Part shown: piece after piece, positions 16,034 through 23,486 of the stretch
Layout of the letters: the number at the start of each line of letters is the position of its first letter
Position numbering within the stretch: the stretch's first letter is position 1
NCBI GenBank assembly: GCA_946616295.1
Contig: CAMOIU010000021.1
Location: 1 to 41,177 of the forward strand
Length of the DNA: 41,177 nucleotides
Direction: 5' to 3'
DNA from: CAG-791 sp002392385
Lineage (GTDB): Bacteria; Bacillota; Clostridia; Lachnospirales; Lachnospiraceae
The notes under the pieces: generated by a model
What the model saw: only the letters and a program-made list of their open reading frames with translations
Database searches by the model: none
Told to the model about the DNA's origin: nothing
Position numbers and translations under genes: made by a program

Positions 16034-16416
16034 TTCAACCCACGAAGCATCCTGCGGCCGAGTGGGGTGACCTAGCAAGGCTGGACTTCACCCCAGGAAG
16101 CTTTTTGCGGGCGAGTGGGTTGACCTAGCAAGGCTGGACTTCAACCCAGGAAGCTTTTCGCGGGCGAGTGGGTTGACCTAGCAAGGCTGGACTTCACCCC
16201 ATTAAGCTTTTCGCGGGTGAGTGGGGTGATCTAACGGGCTGGAATTCAACCCAGGAAGCTTCCTGCAGCCAGAATGGGGTGATCTGTCGAGATAAACTTC
16301 AACCCAGGAAGCTCTCTGTACACAGTTGGGTTGATCTGCCGGGATAAACCATCATCCCAAAGTCCCTCTGGCAACCATACGGGTTGACCTCCCGTGGGCC
16401 ATGAAGTATCACCCCA
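16034..16416. repeat. 53-bp tandem array of alternating inverted arms
   Basis: Seven full units and a partial eighth start at 16034, 16087, 16140, 16193, 16245, 16298, 16351 and about 16407, so the period is 53 (52-56). Each unit has an arm TTCAMCCCA and, about 28 bp later, an arm TGGGKTGA, separated by conserved GGAAGCTT...GCGGGCGAG and CCTAGCAAGGCTGGAC segments. Neighbouring arms can pair within a unit or across units. Divergence increases to the right. There is no coding ORF with support. It is not a CRISPR, because the would-be spacers repeat too. Confidence 0.85.
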
Positions 16417-16475
16417 CACAGGGTACCGGTTTCTGCCGGCTGCACGGAGGATGGTCCTCTGTGCTGTGGGCCATA

Positions 16476-16728
16476 CATAAAGGGGCACGCCGCAGACGCG
16501 AGAACCACTTTGAACGAACAGCTTGATACACTTGACCCGCCCACTGCGTCTGACGGGCTGAGCGGTGCGGGTTCAGTCCGCGCCGCTCATTGATCACATG
16601 TTTAAGGCCACCGTTCATCGGAACGGTGGCCGAGTTGTGATCATTGCCAGGCAGACACAGCGGGCGGGTCTACGTGTATCACTGCGAAGTGATTCGTGGT
16701 GCGCGCGTCTGCAGCGTGCCTTTTAATG
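16476..16728. repeat. Large branched foldback element (about 250 nt)
   Basis: Long imperfect inverted arms enclose two clean hairpins. Outer helices: 16485-16499 with 16705-16719 (14 of 15 pairs) and 16524-16552 with 16652-16681 (nearly complete, one bulge). Inside: an 11-bp hairpin at 16560-16588 with a 7-nt loop, and a two-part hairpin at 16591-16643 (8 bp plus 10 bp, 6-nt loop). A small ATCACT-GCGA-AGTGAT hairpin (16678-16693) competes with one arm. No promoter or ORF is evident. It could be a structured RNA or a non-autonomous mobile element. Confidence 0.7.
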
Positions 16729-16809
16729 TGATAGCATACCTCTCACAGAGAACCGTCCCCTGTGAGAATATGATAGCATACCTCTCACAGAGAACCGTCC
16801 CCTGTGAGA
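16729..16809. repeat. 39-bp perfect direct repeat with REP-like cores
   Basis: 16729-16767 and 16771-16809 are identical over 39 bp (TGATAGCATACCTCTCACAG onward), each holding GAGAACCGTCC (16748-16758, 16790-16800) in a CTCACAG...CTGTGAG palindrome. Further partial CCTGTGAGAGG copies run up to the telA stop codon. These hairpins are the only terminator-like structures after telA. Confidence 0.85.
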
Positions 16810-16837
16810 GGCCCCTGTGAGAGGCCCTGTGTGAGGG

Positions 16838-18022
16838 TCAGCTGCGGGATGCCTGCAGGAGCTTCTCGCGGAGCTGGACCTCGATCTGGGCGAGTTCGGC
16901 CTCGGCGGCGTGGCGCTTCTCCTTGCCCTCGTCCTGGATGCGGATGACCTCGTCCATGGTGGAGATGAGCATCTCGTTGGTGTGGCGCAGGGTCTCCATG
17001 TCGACGATGCCGCGCTCGGCTTCCTTGGCGCTCTGGACGGTGGCGATCTTGAGGGAATCGGCGTTCTTCTTGAGCAGCTCGTTGGTCATGTTGGTGACCT
17101 CGTTCTGGGCCTTGGCGGCCTGGGTGGCGTGCTCGACGCCGATGGCGATGACCATCTGGTTCTTCCACAGCGGGATGGTGTTGACGATGGTGGACTGGAT
17201 CTTCTCCGCCATGATGGTGTTGGAGGACTGGATCATGCGGATCTGGGGGCCGGTCTGCATGGCAACGGTGCGGGTCAGCTGCAGGTCATAGAGCTTCTTC
17301 TCGAAGCGGTCGCACTGGTCGGCAAGGTCGTTGGCCGCCTGGGCGTCCTCGGGGAGGCCGCTCTTTTTGGCCTTCTCCTGGAGGGCGGGAAGCTGCTCCT
17401 CGCGGACCTGTTTCAGCTTCTTCTTGCCTGCCAGGATGTACATGGACAGTTCCTTGTAATACTGGAGGTTGAGGTCATACATGCGGTCGAGGGTCTCGAC
17501 ATCCTTGAGCAGCTGGATCTGATGTCTCTCCAGCTCGTCGGAGATGGCCTGGACGTTGCTTTCCACCTTGGCGTATTTGGCCTTCATCTCCTGGACCTTA
17601 TTGGCGTTCTTCTTGAAGAGGGCCATGAAGCCCTTCTCGTTCTCGTCGACGTCGAAGTTCTTGAGCTCCGTCACAAGGCCGCTGATCATGTCGCCCACCT
17701 GGCCCATGTCCTTGGTGCGCACGTTGTCCAGGGCCTTCTCGGAGAAATCAGCCATCTTCTTCTGGGTGCCGACGCCATAGTTGAGGATCGCCTTGGAATT
17801 GGTCACATCGATCTGGTCGACAAAAGCGTCCACCTGCTTCATCTCCTCTTCGGAGAGAAGGTTGGCCTCGGGCTCAACGACTGTCTGCGCCGCGGGTGCG
17901 GGAGCGGGAGCGGGCTCCGCCGCCGCTGTCTCGCCGAAGGACAGTGTGGGAACGCCGGTGCTGAACTCCGCAAACGCATCCCCGGGTGCTGCCTGTGCCT
18001 GATTCATCATTCCATCTGCCAT
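16838..18022 (-). CDS. telA: TelA-family toxic-anion resistance protein
   Basis: The 394-residue protein is a full TelA-family member. It has an Ala/Pro-rich N-terminal tail (about 1-50) and then a long all-helical coiled body containing the family landmarks QTGPQIRMIQSSNTIMAEKIQ-type segment and TIPLWKNQMVIAIG. It is named from tellurite resistance determinants; the biochemical role is unknown, and in Firmicutes it usually accompanies XpaC, as here (xpaC directly upstream, 85-bp gap). It is probably a cytoplasmic or peripheral envelope-stress protein. GGGAGG precedes the ATG. The gene ends 29 bp from the repeat block, with no ordinary terminator. Confidence 0.9.
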   Translation of the reverse strand: MADGMMNQAQAAPGDAFAEFSTGVPTLSFGETAAAEPAPAPAPAAQTVVEPEANLLSEEEMKQVDAFVDQIDVTNSKAILNYGVGTQKKMADFSEKALDNVRTKDMGQVGDMISGLVTELKNFDVDENEKGFMALFKKNANKVQEMKAKYAKVESNVQAISDELERHQIQLLKDVETLDRMYDLNLQYYKELSMYILAGKKKLKQVREEQLPALQEKAKKSGLPEDAQAANDLADQCDRFEKKLYDLQLTRTVAMQTGPQIRMIQSSNTIMAEKIQSTIVNTIPLWKNQMVIAIGVEHATQAAKAQNEVTNMTNELLKKNADSLKIATVQSAKEAERGIVDMETLRHTNEMLISTMDEVIRIQDEGKEKRHAAEAELAQIEVQLREKLLQASRS

Positions 18023-18107
18023 GTCTGCCTCCCTTCCCGGCCGGCCGCCGGGTGTTCCTGTACCTTACCTTCTGCAACTTCGTTCAATGCACCGGCCTTC
18101 ACCCGCA

Positions 18108-19712
18108 TCAGGGATCCCAGCGCAGCACAGGACCGTTCTCCAGTTCCTTCTTCTCCTTGTCTTCCTCGCTCTCGGGAGCTGTCTGGTAAGCCGCCCCGCC
18201 GTGAGCGGAATAACCGGTATCGTAGGCGTTCCAGCCGCTGCCCGCCTGGGCGGCGCCTGTCTGACCGCCGGCCGTCATAACGGCCTGCTCCGGCTGCTCC
18301 GCGGCTGTGTCGGCGGTCTCCGCCTTGTCCGCGGAGGCCTGCTTCCCGCTTTCCGCCGCTTCTCTGGCCGCCATAGCCTGGGCTGCCGCGCGGCGTTTCT
18401 TCTCCTTCTCGATACGCTCCTGGAGCTCGTCCTTGGACAGGCCGTCCTGGGCGAACATGGTCTTCATGACGCTGATGTCTGTGGAGACATCCCAGGCCAG
18501 ATCCGCGAACAGGCTGTCCAGCAGCTGCTCGAAGGCCTGGTTGATGGTATCCAGAGCGTCCTCGATCTCCCTTTTGGTCCGGGTGATGTTCTCACCGCCG
18601 TGCTGCTGGCGGTCCAGCTCCATGTAAGCGCGGAGCAGCTTGATCGTGGTGGGCAGGTAGTAGCTCATGAGCTTGCGGAGCTCTCTGGCGCTGTCAGGCT
18701 GTTTGCGCACCTGGTCCAGGATCCGGTTCATGGTGCCCTCGAGGCGGAAGAGCTTCTCCGACATGGTCTCGTCCGGGATCACGTCGTTGCACTCGCGGAT
18801 GGTCTGGCTGTATTTCCTGCCTTCCTCCAGGATCGCGCGGACCTCGGCGCTGATTCCGTCGGCCTCCGCCTGCTCGGCGGCCTTGGCCTCCTGCTCCTCG
18901 CGCTGACGTCTGGATTCCTCCGCCGCCAGGTACTGGCTGTACATCTCCTCGGTGAGCATGAGCGTCGTCTCGCTCCTGTCCATCCAGGCCTGGGCCAGCC
19001 AGTTCTCCTTGATCATGTTCTCGATGTCTTCACGGACCTGCTTCTCTGTGCGCCCGGTAGCCTTGGCAAGCTTCTTGAGCTCAATATACTCGGCATCTCC
19101 GGCGACCTTGCCGTATTCGTAATACCGTTTGACAAGGTCCATCTTGCCCTTGCCCTTCAGGAATCCGTAGATGGACAGTCCCAGGGCGCCCGCGCCGAAA
19201 AGAAGCCCCGGTACCGCGCCGGACCCGGCCCCGAACAGCAGAGCCACAGCGCCGATCCCCAGGATCGAAGCGCCGAAGAGTCCGCCGATGGCACTGCCGA
19301 CCATCTGGCCGACGCCGGTCAGTCTCGAGATCTTCCTCTGCAGGAAGGGCGACAGCCTGCTGGCAAAGGAGGTGTGCTGGCGCACATAGGGCGAATTGCG
19401 GCGGTAGGGATTGTCCCCCTGCTCCCGGGCCTCCCGGACATCCCAGTGTCCCGTCCCGGCCGCGCCGTAGCCCGTCCGGCCGGATGTGCTGCGGGTGCTC
19501 TGCCCGTTCCTCCGGTAGGGATTATTGTCTGTCCCCCGGCGGAGAGTCGGATCGCCGGTGTTCCCATAGAGACCGCTCCGCACACTGCCCGTCACATCCT
19601 CGACGGTCCGGCGGATCTCCTCGCTCAGGCCGCCGAAATCTCCGGTATTGATAGCGTCGGTGACCGCGTCAAGGATCTCTCCGCCCGCATCATAAATATC
19701 ATTAAAGTCCAT
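18108..19712 (-). CDS. xpaC: XpaC-family protein (5-bromo-4-chloroindolyl phosphate hydrolysis family)
   Basis: A 534-residue protein. The N-terminal ~150 residues are polar and repeat the motif NPYRRN. A glycine-rich hydrophobic hairpin of two membrane segments (about 175-230) and a long helical C-terminal region typical of XpaC follow. The C-terminal 100 residues are Ala/Glu/Gln-rich low complexity. It forms a probable operon with telA. The original name comes from an indolyl-phosphate assay in Bacillus and does not establish enzymatic activity. The larger N-terminal extension compared with Bacillus XpaC (about 200 residues) is typical of the longer clostridial versions, as recalled. Confidence 0.82.
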   Translation of the reverse strand: MDFNDIYDAGGEILDAVTDAINTGDFGGLSEEIRRTVEDVTGSVRSGLYGNTGDPTLRRGTDNNPYRRNGQSTRSTSGRTGYGAAGTGHWDVREAREQGDNPYRRNSPYVRQHTSFASRLSPFLQRKISRLTGVGQMVGSAIGGLFGASILGIGAVALLFGAGSGAVPGLLFGAGALGLSIYGFLKGKGKMDLVKRYYEYGKVAGDAEYIELKKLAKATGRTEKQVREDIENMIKENWLAQAWMDRSETTLMLTEEMYSQYLAAEESRRQREEQEAKAAEQAEADGISAEVRAILEEGRKYSQTIRECNDVIPDETMSEKLFRLEGTMNRILDQVRKQPDSARELRKLMSYYLPTTIKLLRAYMELDRQQHGGENITRTKREIEDALDTINQAFEQLLDSLFADLAWDVSTDISVMKTMFAQDGLSKDELQERIEKEKKRRAAAQAMAAREAAESGKQASADKAETADTAAEQPEQAVMTAGGQTGAAQAGSGWNAYDTGYSAHGGAAYQTAPESEEDKEKKELENGPVLRWDP

Positions 19713-19781
19713 ATCTGCCTGTTCTTACCTCTGTATATTTTTCCTGTGTGACCTGCGACAGGATACACTCATACAAAGAAC

Positions 19782-19810
19782 ATTTTATCCCATCATCGGG
19801 CAAAAGTAAA
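19782..19810 (-). promoter_or_regulatory. Probable promoter of xpaC-telA
   Basis: TTTACT (19805-19810), 17-nt spacer, TAAAAT (19782-19787) on the minus strand, 70 bp before xpaC. A TATGAT on the opposite strand (19843-19848) could be the -10 of aroE, but no good -35 partner is visible for it. Confidence 0.5.
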
Positions 19811-19919
19811 TTTGTTTATGCGCACAGCCGGTCCTTCCGTGGTATGATAAACACTGATTTCGCGGGCGCTCCCGCAGCCCCTTCAAAGGCCTGTCCAAAT
19901 TAAGGAGGAAGATCCATCC

Positions 19920-20795
19920 ATGCAGCAGATCACAGGAAAAACCGTCTCTCTGGGACTGATCGGCTCACCGGTCGGTCATTCCGGCTCTCCCGCCATGCAT
20001 AACTATGCGGCGGAACTGCTGGGCCTCGATTACGCCTATCTGGCCTATGATGTCAAGGAAGCCGGCGTGCCTGCCGCCCTGGACGCCATGCGCGCGCTGG
20101 GGATCCGGGGCTTCAACGTGACCATGCCCTGCAAAAAGGCCGCCGCCCGGTACGTGGATGAGCTGTCCCCCGCGGCCGCCCTGATCGGCGCCTGCAACAC
20201 CATCGTCAATGAGGGCGGTGTCCTCAAGGGCTATAACACCGACGGCGACGGTTTCACCGGCAGCCTCCGGGAGCGAGGGCTCGATATCCGGGGTCAGCGG
20301 GTCGTCGTGGCCGGCGCCGGCGGTGCCGGCATCTCCCTCCTGGTCCGGTGCGCCCTGGAGGGGGCCCGCTCCGTGACTGTGCTCAAACGCCGCAATGCCT
20401 CCTGGCAGGAAGCCGTGGAAAAAGCCGGGCAGGTCAGCGCGGCCTGCCCGGCCTGTGAGATCCGGGTCTGTGATATGAATGACGAGGCACGGACAGCCGC
20501 GGAGATCGCGGCCTGCGACATCCTGGCCAATGCCACCAGCGTGGGCATGCGGCCCAATGAAAAGGCAAGCATCCTGAGCACGCCGGCTCTTACGGCGGCC
20601 CTGCGTCCCGACATGGTCGTCTTCGACGCCGTCTACGATCCCACGGACACCCTGCTCCTGCAGCAGGCCCGGGCGGCGGGCTGCACGGCCATCGGCGGCA
20701 GGCGCATGCTTCTGTGGCAGGGCGTCAGCGCCTTCCGGCTTTTCACCGGACACGAGATGCCGGTGGAGAAGGTGCGGGAGCGTTTCTTCTCCTGA
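19920..20795 (+). CDS. aroE: Shikimate dehydrogenase
   Basis: A 291-residue NADP-dependent enzyme that reduces 3-dehydroshikimate to shikimate in aromatic amino acid synthesis. It has GLIGSPVGHSGSPAMHN (substrate-binding serines), NVTMPCKK with the catalytic Lys, ACNTIVNE, GYNTDGDGF with the catalytic Asp, the dinucleotide-binding GAGGAGIS and the C-terminal GRRMLLWQG. All key residues are intact. TAAGGAGGAAG precedes the ATG. No other shikimate genes are nearby, so this could be a paralogue with quinate or catabolic use, but the sequence looks like a regular AroE/YdiB-type enzyme. Confidence 0.92.
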   Translation: MQQITGKTVSLGLIGSPVGHSGSPAMHNYAAELLGLDYAYLAYDVKEAGVPAALDAMRALGIRGFNVTMPCKKAAARYVDELSPAAALIGACNTIVNEGGVLKGYNTDGDGFTGSLRERGLDIRGQRVVVAGAGGAGISLLVRCALEGARSVTVLKRRNASWQEAVEKAGQVSAACPACEIRVCDMNDEARTAAEIAACDILANATSVGMRPNEKASILSTPALTAALRPDMVVFDAVYDPTDTLLLQQARAAGCTAIGGRRMLLWQGVSAFRLFTGHEMPVEKVRERFFS

Positions 20796-20813
20796 TGCAT
20801 TTCTTCTCCTGAT

Positions 20814-20858
20814 CAGGTCCCGATCGGTTTCCGCGAGCGCATGTTCCGCGGGGACCTG
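20814..20858. terminator. Possible hairpin between convergent aroE and channel genes
   Basis: CAGGTCCC (20814-20821) pairs with GGGACCTG (20851-20858), with inner CGCG pairs. It sits in the 67-bp convergent gap. No strong T-run follows on either side, so termination is only suggested. Confidence 0.35.
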
Positions 20859-20862
20859 TCCT

Positions 20863-22131
20863 CTATCCCAGTCTGGTCGGCGGGGTCTCACCGGGATTTT
20901 CCGCCTGCGAACGGTCGAAGAGGTATACCCGGTCGCCCTCCAGGAGCACCGTGTCGCCCTTGGGGATGATCGTTTCCCTGCCCCGCTTGATCATGATGAC
21001 ATAGGTCTGGCGGGAGATGTTCAGGTCGCCGATGCGGCGGCCGTTCCAGCGGTTGTGCTTGTTGAGGACCAGCTCGGTCACCTTGAGCAGGCGGTCGCCG
21101 GCCCGGGGACGAGCGCCGATCACCAGCAGGTCGCCGGGCTGGAGAATGGTGTCTCCGTGGGGCACGATCATTTCGGGCCCCCTCTGCACGGCTGCCAGGA
21201 TGGATTCCCGCGGCAGGCCCAGGTCATTGATGGTCTTGCCGTTCCACTTGTCCCGCCTCTGCAGCTTGACATGGATGAAGCGCAGGTCCTCCGCCGCCGC
21301 ATAATCGCCCAGCTTCTGCAGCCTTGTATACTGCTCCACGAAACCGGCGGAAATGATACCCGTGGGGATGGCCACCATGCCGACGCCCAGGAAGGTTATG
21401 ATGATGCTGAAGATCTTGCCCATGGTGGTGACCGGATAGATATCCCCGTAGCCCACCGTCAGCAGGGTGGACACAGACCACCAGATCCCGGAGAAGGCGT
21501 TGACGAACACGTCCGGCTGCGCATCGTGCTCCAGGCTGTACATGCACAGACTGGAGGCCAGCATGAGCGTCAGGATGATGAAGACCGAGGAGAGCAGCTG
21601 CTGTTTCTTGCTGCTGATGACCTCCGTGATGACATTGAGCGAATCGTAGTAGGCATTGATGCGGAACAGACGCAGGATCCGGATAACCCTGAACATGCGG
21701 AAGGCCGCCATGCCCGCCGGGAAGAAGAATGGCAGGGCATAGGGAAGGAAGGACATCATGTCGATGAGGCCCGCTGCGGAGGTCACGTAGCTGAAGATGG
21801 CCTGGCCCTGCGAGCGGTCCGGATACAGGGCGCCCGCCGTCATGATCCGCAGCACATAGTCCACGGCAAAAAAGAACACCGTCACCGTCTCAATAGCCAG
21901 AAACAGGCCCCCGTACTGCATGCGCAGATTCTCGAAGGTGTTGAGGACTGCGGCCGTCAGGTTGGCGATGAGGGCGGCTGTGCTCAGGATGTCGTAGGCC
22001 CTGTTCACGGGATCGTCCACGACGCCCACCGAGACCATCTTGAAGAGCCTGTGCTGACGGCGCAGAAAGGCGGCCTGCCTTGCGGTCCGCTCTGCATCCC
22101 GCCCCGTCTGTTTCCGGTTCTCCCTAGTCAT
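20863..22131 (-). CDS. Voltage-gated-type potassium channel with two RCK_C (TrkA_C) domains
   Basis: A 422-residue six-helix ion channel. After a basic N-terminus come S1-S3, an arginine-rich S4 (RMFRVIRILRLFRI, 145-158), the pore with the K+ filter TVGYGD (225-230) and S6 (about 239-265). Two C-terminal repeats then look like TrkA_C/RCK_C domains (about 285-345 and 350-410): both contain WNG+(T/R)I, a PxGDT(I/V)L segment and end in a beta hairpin. No RCK_N nucleotide-binding fold is present, which is unusual. The ATG overlaps nothing; the upstream YfbR-like gene ends 27 bp away, so co-transcription is likely. Confidence 0.88.
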   Translation of the reverse strand: MTRENRKQTGRDAERTARQAAFLRRQHRLFKMVSVGVVDDPVNRAYDILSTAALIANLTAAVLNTFENLRMQYGGLFLAIETVTVFFFAVDYVLRIMTAGALYPDRSQGQAIFSYVTSAAGLIDMMSFLPYALPFFFPAGMAAFRMFRVIRILRLFRINAYYDSLNVITEVISSKKQQLLSSVFIILTLMLASSLCMYSLEHDAQPDVFVNAFSGIWWSVSTLLTVGYGDIYPVTTMGKIFSIIITFLGVGMVAIPTGIISAGFVEQYTRLQKLGDYAAAEDLRFIHVKLQRRDKWNGKTINDLGLPRESILAAVQRGPEMIVPHGDTILQPGDLLVIGARPRAGDRLLKVTELVLNKHNRWNGRRIGDLNISRQTYVIMIKRGRETIIPKGDTVLLEGDRVYLFDRSQAENPGETPPTRLG

Positions 22132-22158
22132 GCCCGCTCTTCCTCCGCTCCGAATCTG

Positions 22159-22788
22159 TCAGCAAAGCTCGTCCAGTGTATGTCCGTAGGCGGGTATGAA
22201 CTCCTCCATGAAGACCCGGACCTCCGGCAGTTCCTCTTCCATCTCCCGCACGGCGGCCAGGATGGTCTCCCGCGCCGTTCTGAACTCGCCGTTTCCGGCA
22301 TTCTCCTCTTCCATGCACTTGATCAGGGCTGACAGCTTGTCCGCGGCCTTGACCAGACGCAGCATATACCGGGTCTCCTCGTCGGACGCGTCCGGGTGGA
22401 AGATCTCCTCGTAGGCCCCGCGCAGGTCCGCCGGAAGGCGGTCCAGCAGCGTCTCCTCCGCTTCGTATTCCACCTCCTTATAGGCCTCCTTCAGCCTCCG
22501 GCTGTGGTACTTGACGGGTGTCGGCATATCCCCTGTGATGATCTCCGACGCATCATGGTAGAGGCCTGTCAGCGCGGCGCGCTCAGCGTCCACTTCCCTG
22601 CCGAATCTCACCCTGCCGATCAGGCACAGGGCATGCGCGATCATGGCCACCTCCAGAGAATGCTCGGAGAGATTCTCGGGGCGCGTGCTCCGCATCAGTG
22701 CCCAGCGCTCAATATATTTCATTCTGGAGAGGGTGGCATAGAAGCTGTATCCCCTGACGCCTCTCCTCTCCGGCCTGTCTTCCTTCAC
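22159..22788 (-). CDS. YfbR-like HD-domain 5'-deoxynucleotidase
   Basis: A 209-residue HD phosphohydrolase. It carries the family opening RMKYIERWALMRSTRPENLSEHS (the Arg and His residues used for dNMP), the HD motif LYHDASE and EIITGDMPTPVKY, closely matching YfbR, which removes phosphate from deoxyribonucleoside 5'-monophosphates. The start is GTG, overlapping the upstream stop as GTGA, with GGAGGCAGG upstream: translational coupling with the cytidylate-kinase-like gene. Pairing of a nucleotide kinase-like protein with a nucleotidase suggests nucleotide salvage or pool control (inference). Confidence 0.88.
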   Translation of the reverse strand: MKEDRPERRGVRGYSFYATLSRMKYIERWALMRSTRPENLSEHSLEVAMIAHALCLIGRVRFGREVDAERAALTGLYHDASEIITGDMPTPVKYHSRRLKEAYKEVEYEAEETLLDRLPADLRGAYEEIFHPDASDEETRYMLRLVKAADKLSALIKCMEEENAGNGEFRTARETILAAVREMEEELPEVRVFMEEFIPAYGHTLDELC

Positions 22789-23351
22789 TTACCTGCCTCC
22801 GCCCTGCCGTTCTTCACATCCTTCATCAGCGCGTTGTAATGCTTGACGATATCCACGATGATGCTGCCGATATCGTTCTCAGAGGTGTCATAATACAGGT
22901 CATAGGTCTCGGGGACGCCCCATTCCCTGCCTGTGACCTCCTTGTAGAAGGCGCGCCGGCTCTCGTCCTTGCGGCGGGTGAGCTCCTCCACCGCCTCACG
23001 GGACAGGCCCTGTACACGCATGGTGCGCCGGATCCTCTGCTCCCAGGGCGCCGCGATGAAGACGCTGAGCACAGGCACGCCGGCCTTCTTCAGAATGTCA
23101 TCCGCGCACCGGCCGACGATCACGGCCGGCCCCTTCTCCGCGATGGCCAGGATCGTCGCCTTCTGGACCTCCCGGACGCTGCAGCTTCCTATGTCAAAAA
23201 GAGGATTGCCTCCGCCCTCTTCTCCGGTCAAAAGTTCCGATGCCGTAAGCAGGATCAGCTCGTCGTCGTAATAAGGCAGCCCCAGCCGGTTGGCCAGAAA
23301 TTCACCGATCTTATGTCCGCCGCTCCCGAATTGTCTCCCGATCGTGATCAT
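22785..23351 (-). CDS. Cytidylate kinase-like family protein
   Basis: A 188-residue P-loop protein of the cytidylate kinase-like family common in Clostridia. It opens with ITIGRQFGSGGHKIG, in which the P-loop is GSGGHKIG rather than a classical GxxxxGK(S/T). YYDDELI, a VIVGRCADDIL motif and a C-terminal YDLYYDTSE follow. The substrate of this family is not established. First gene of the operon with the YfbR-like gene and perhaps the channel; promoter at 23398-23427. Confidence 0.82.
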   Translation of the reverse strand: MITIGRQFGSGGHKIGEFLANRLGLPYYDDELILLTASELLTGEEGGGNPLFDIGSCSVREVQKATILAIAEKGPAVIVGRCADDILKKAGVPVLSVFIAAPWEQRIRRTMRVQGLSREAVEELTRRKDESRRAFYKEVTGREWGVPETYDLYYDTSENDIGSIIVDIVKHYNALMKDVKNGRAEAGK

Positions 23352-23397
23352 AGGTACCTCCTTCTGTTTCCAGACTCTCCCCGTGGAATACAGATTT

Positions 23398-23427
23398 ATT
23401 ATATCCCACCTTGCTGGGAAATACCAA
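23398..23427 (-). promoter_or_regulatory. Probable promoter of the kinase-like/yfbR operon
   Basis: TTGGTA (23422-23427), 18-nt spacer, TATAAT (23398-23403) on the minus strand. The spacer contains a small inverted repeat TCCCA/TGGGA. Confidence 0.6.
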
Positions 23428-23447
23428 CGTCCGGGCCTCTTAAGGGC

Positions 23448-23486
23448 AAAAATTAAAAGGGCTGCTGCACGTCTGCAACAGCCCTT
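23448..23486 (-). terminator. Intrinsic terminator of the candidate ncRNA
   Basis: A 13-bp stem (23457-23469 with 23474-23486, one G-U pair), loop of four, then TTTTAATTTTT on the minus strand. There is no T-run on the plus strand, which fixes the direction of the transcript it ends. Confidence 0.88.

Noticed and set aside
16034..16416. CRISPR array
   Set aside because: The repeat period and dyad arms look CRISPR-like, but the segments between arms are themselves conserved copies, unit sequence drifts along the array, and no cas gene is in the window.
16034..16416. Integron attC sites
   Set aside because: Inverted arms at ~53 bp recall attC, but the GTTRRRY/RYYYAAC core boxes do not fit and there is no integrase or cassette ORF.
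16246..16618. Small minus-strand ORFs in the repeat block
   Set aside because: They run through the repeats and foldback, have no ribosome site and no recognisable protein pattern.
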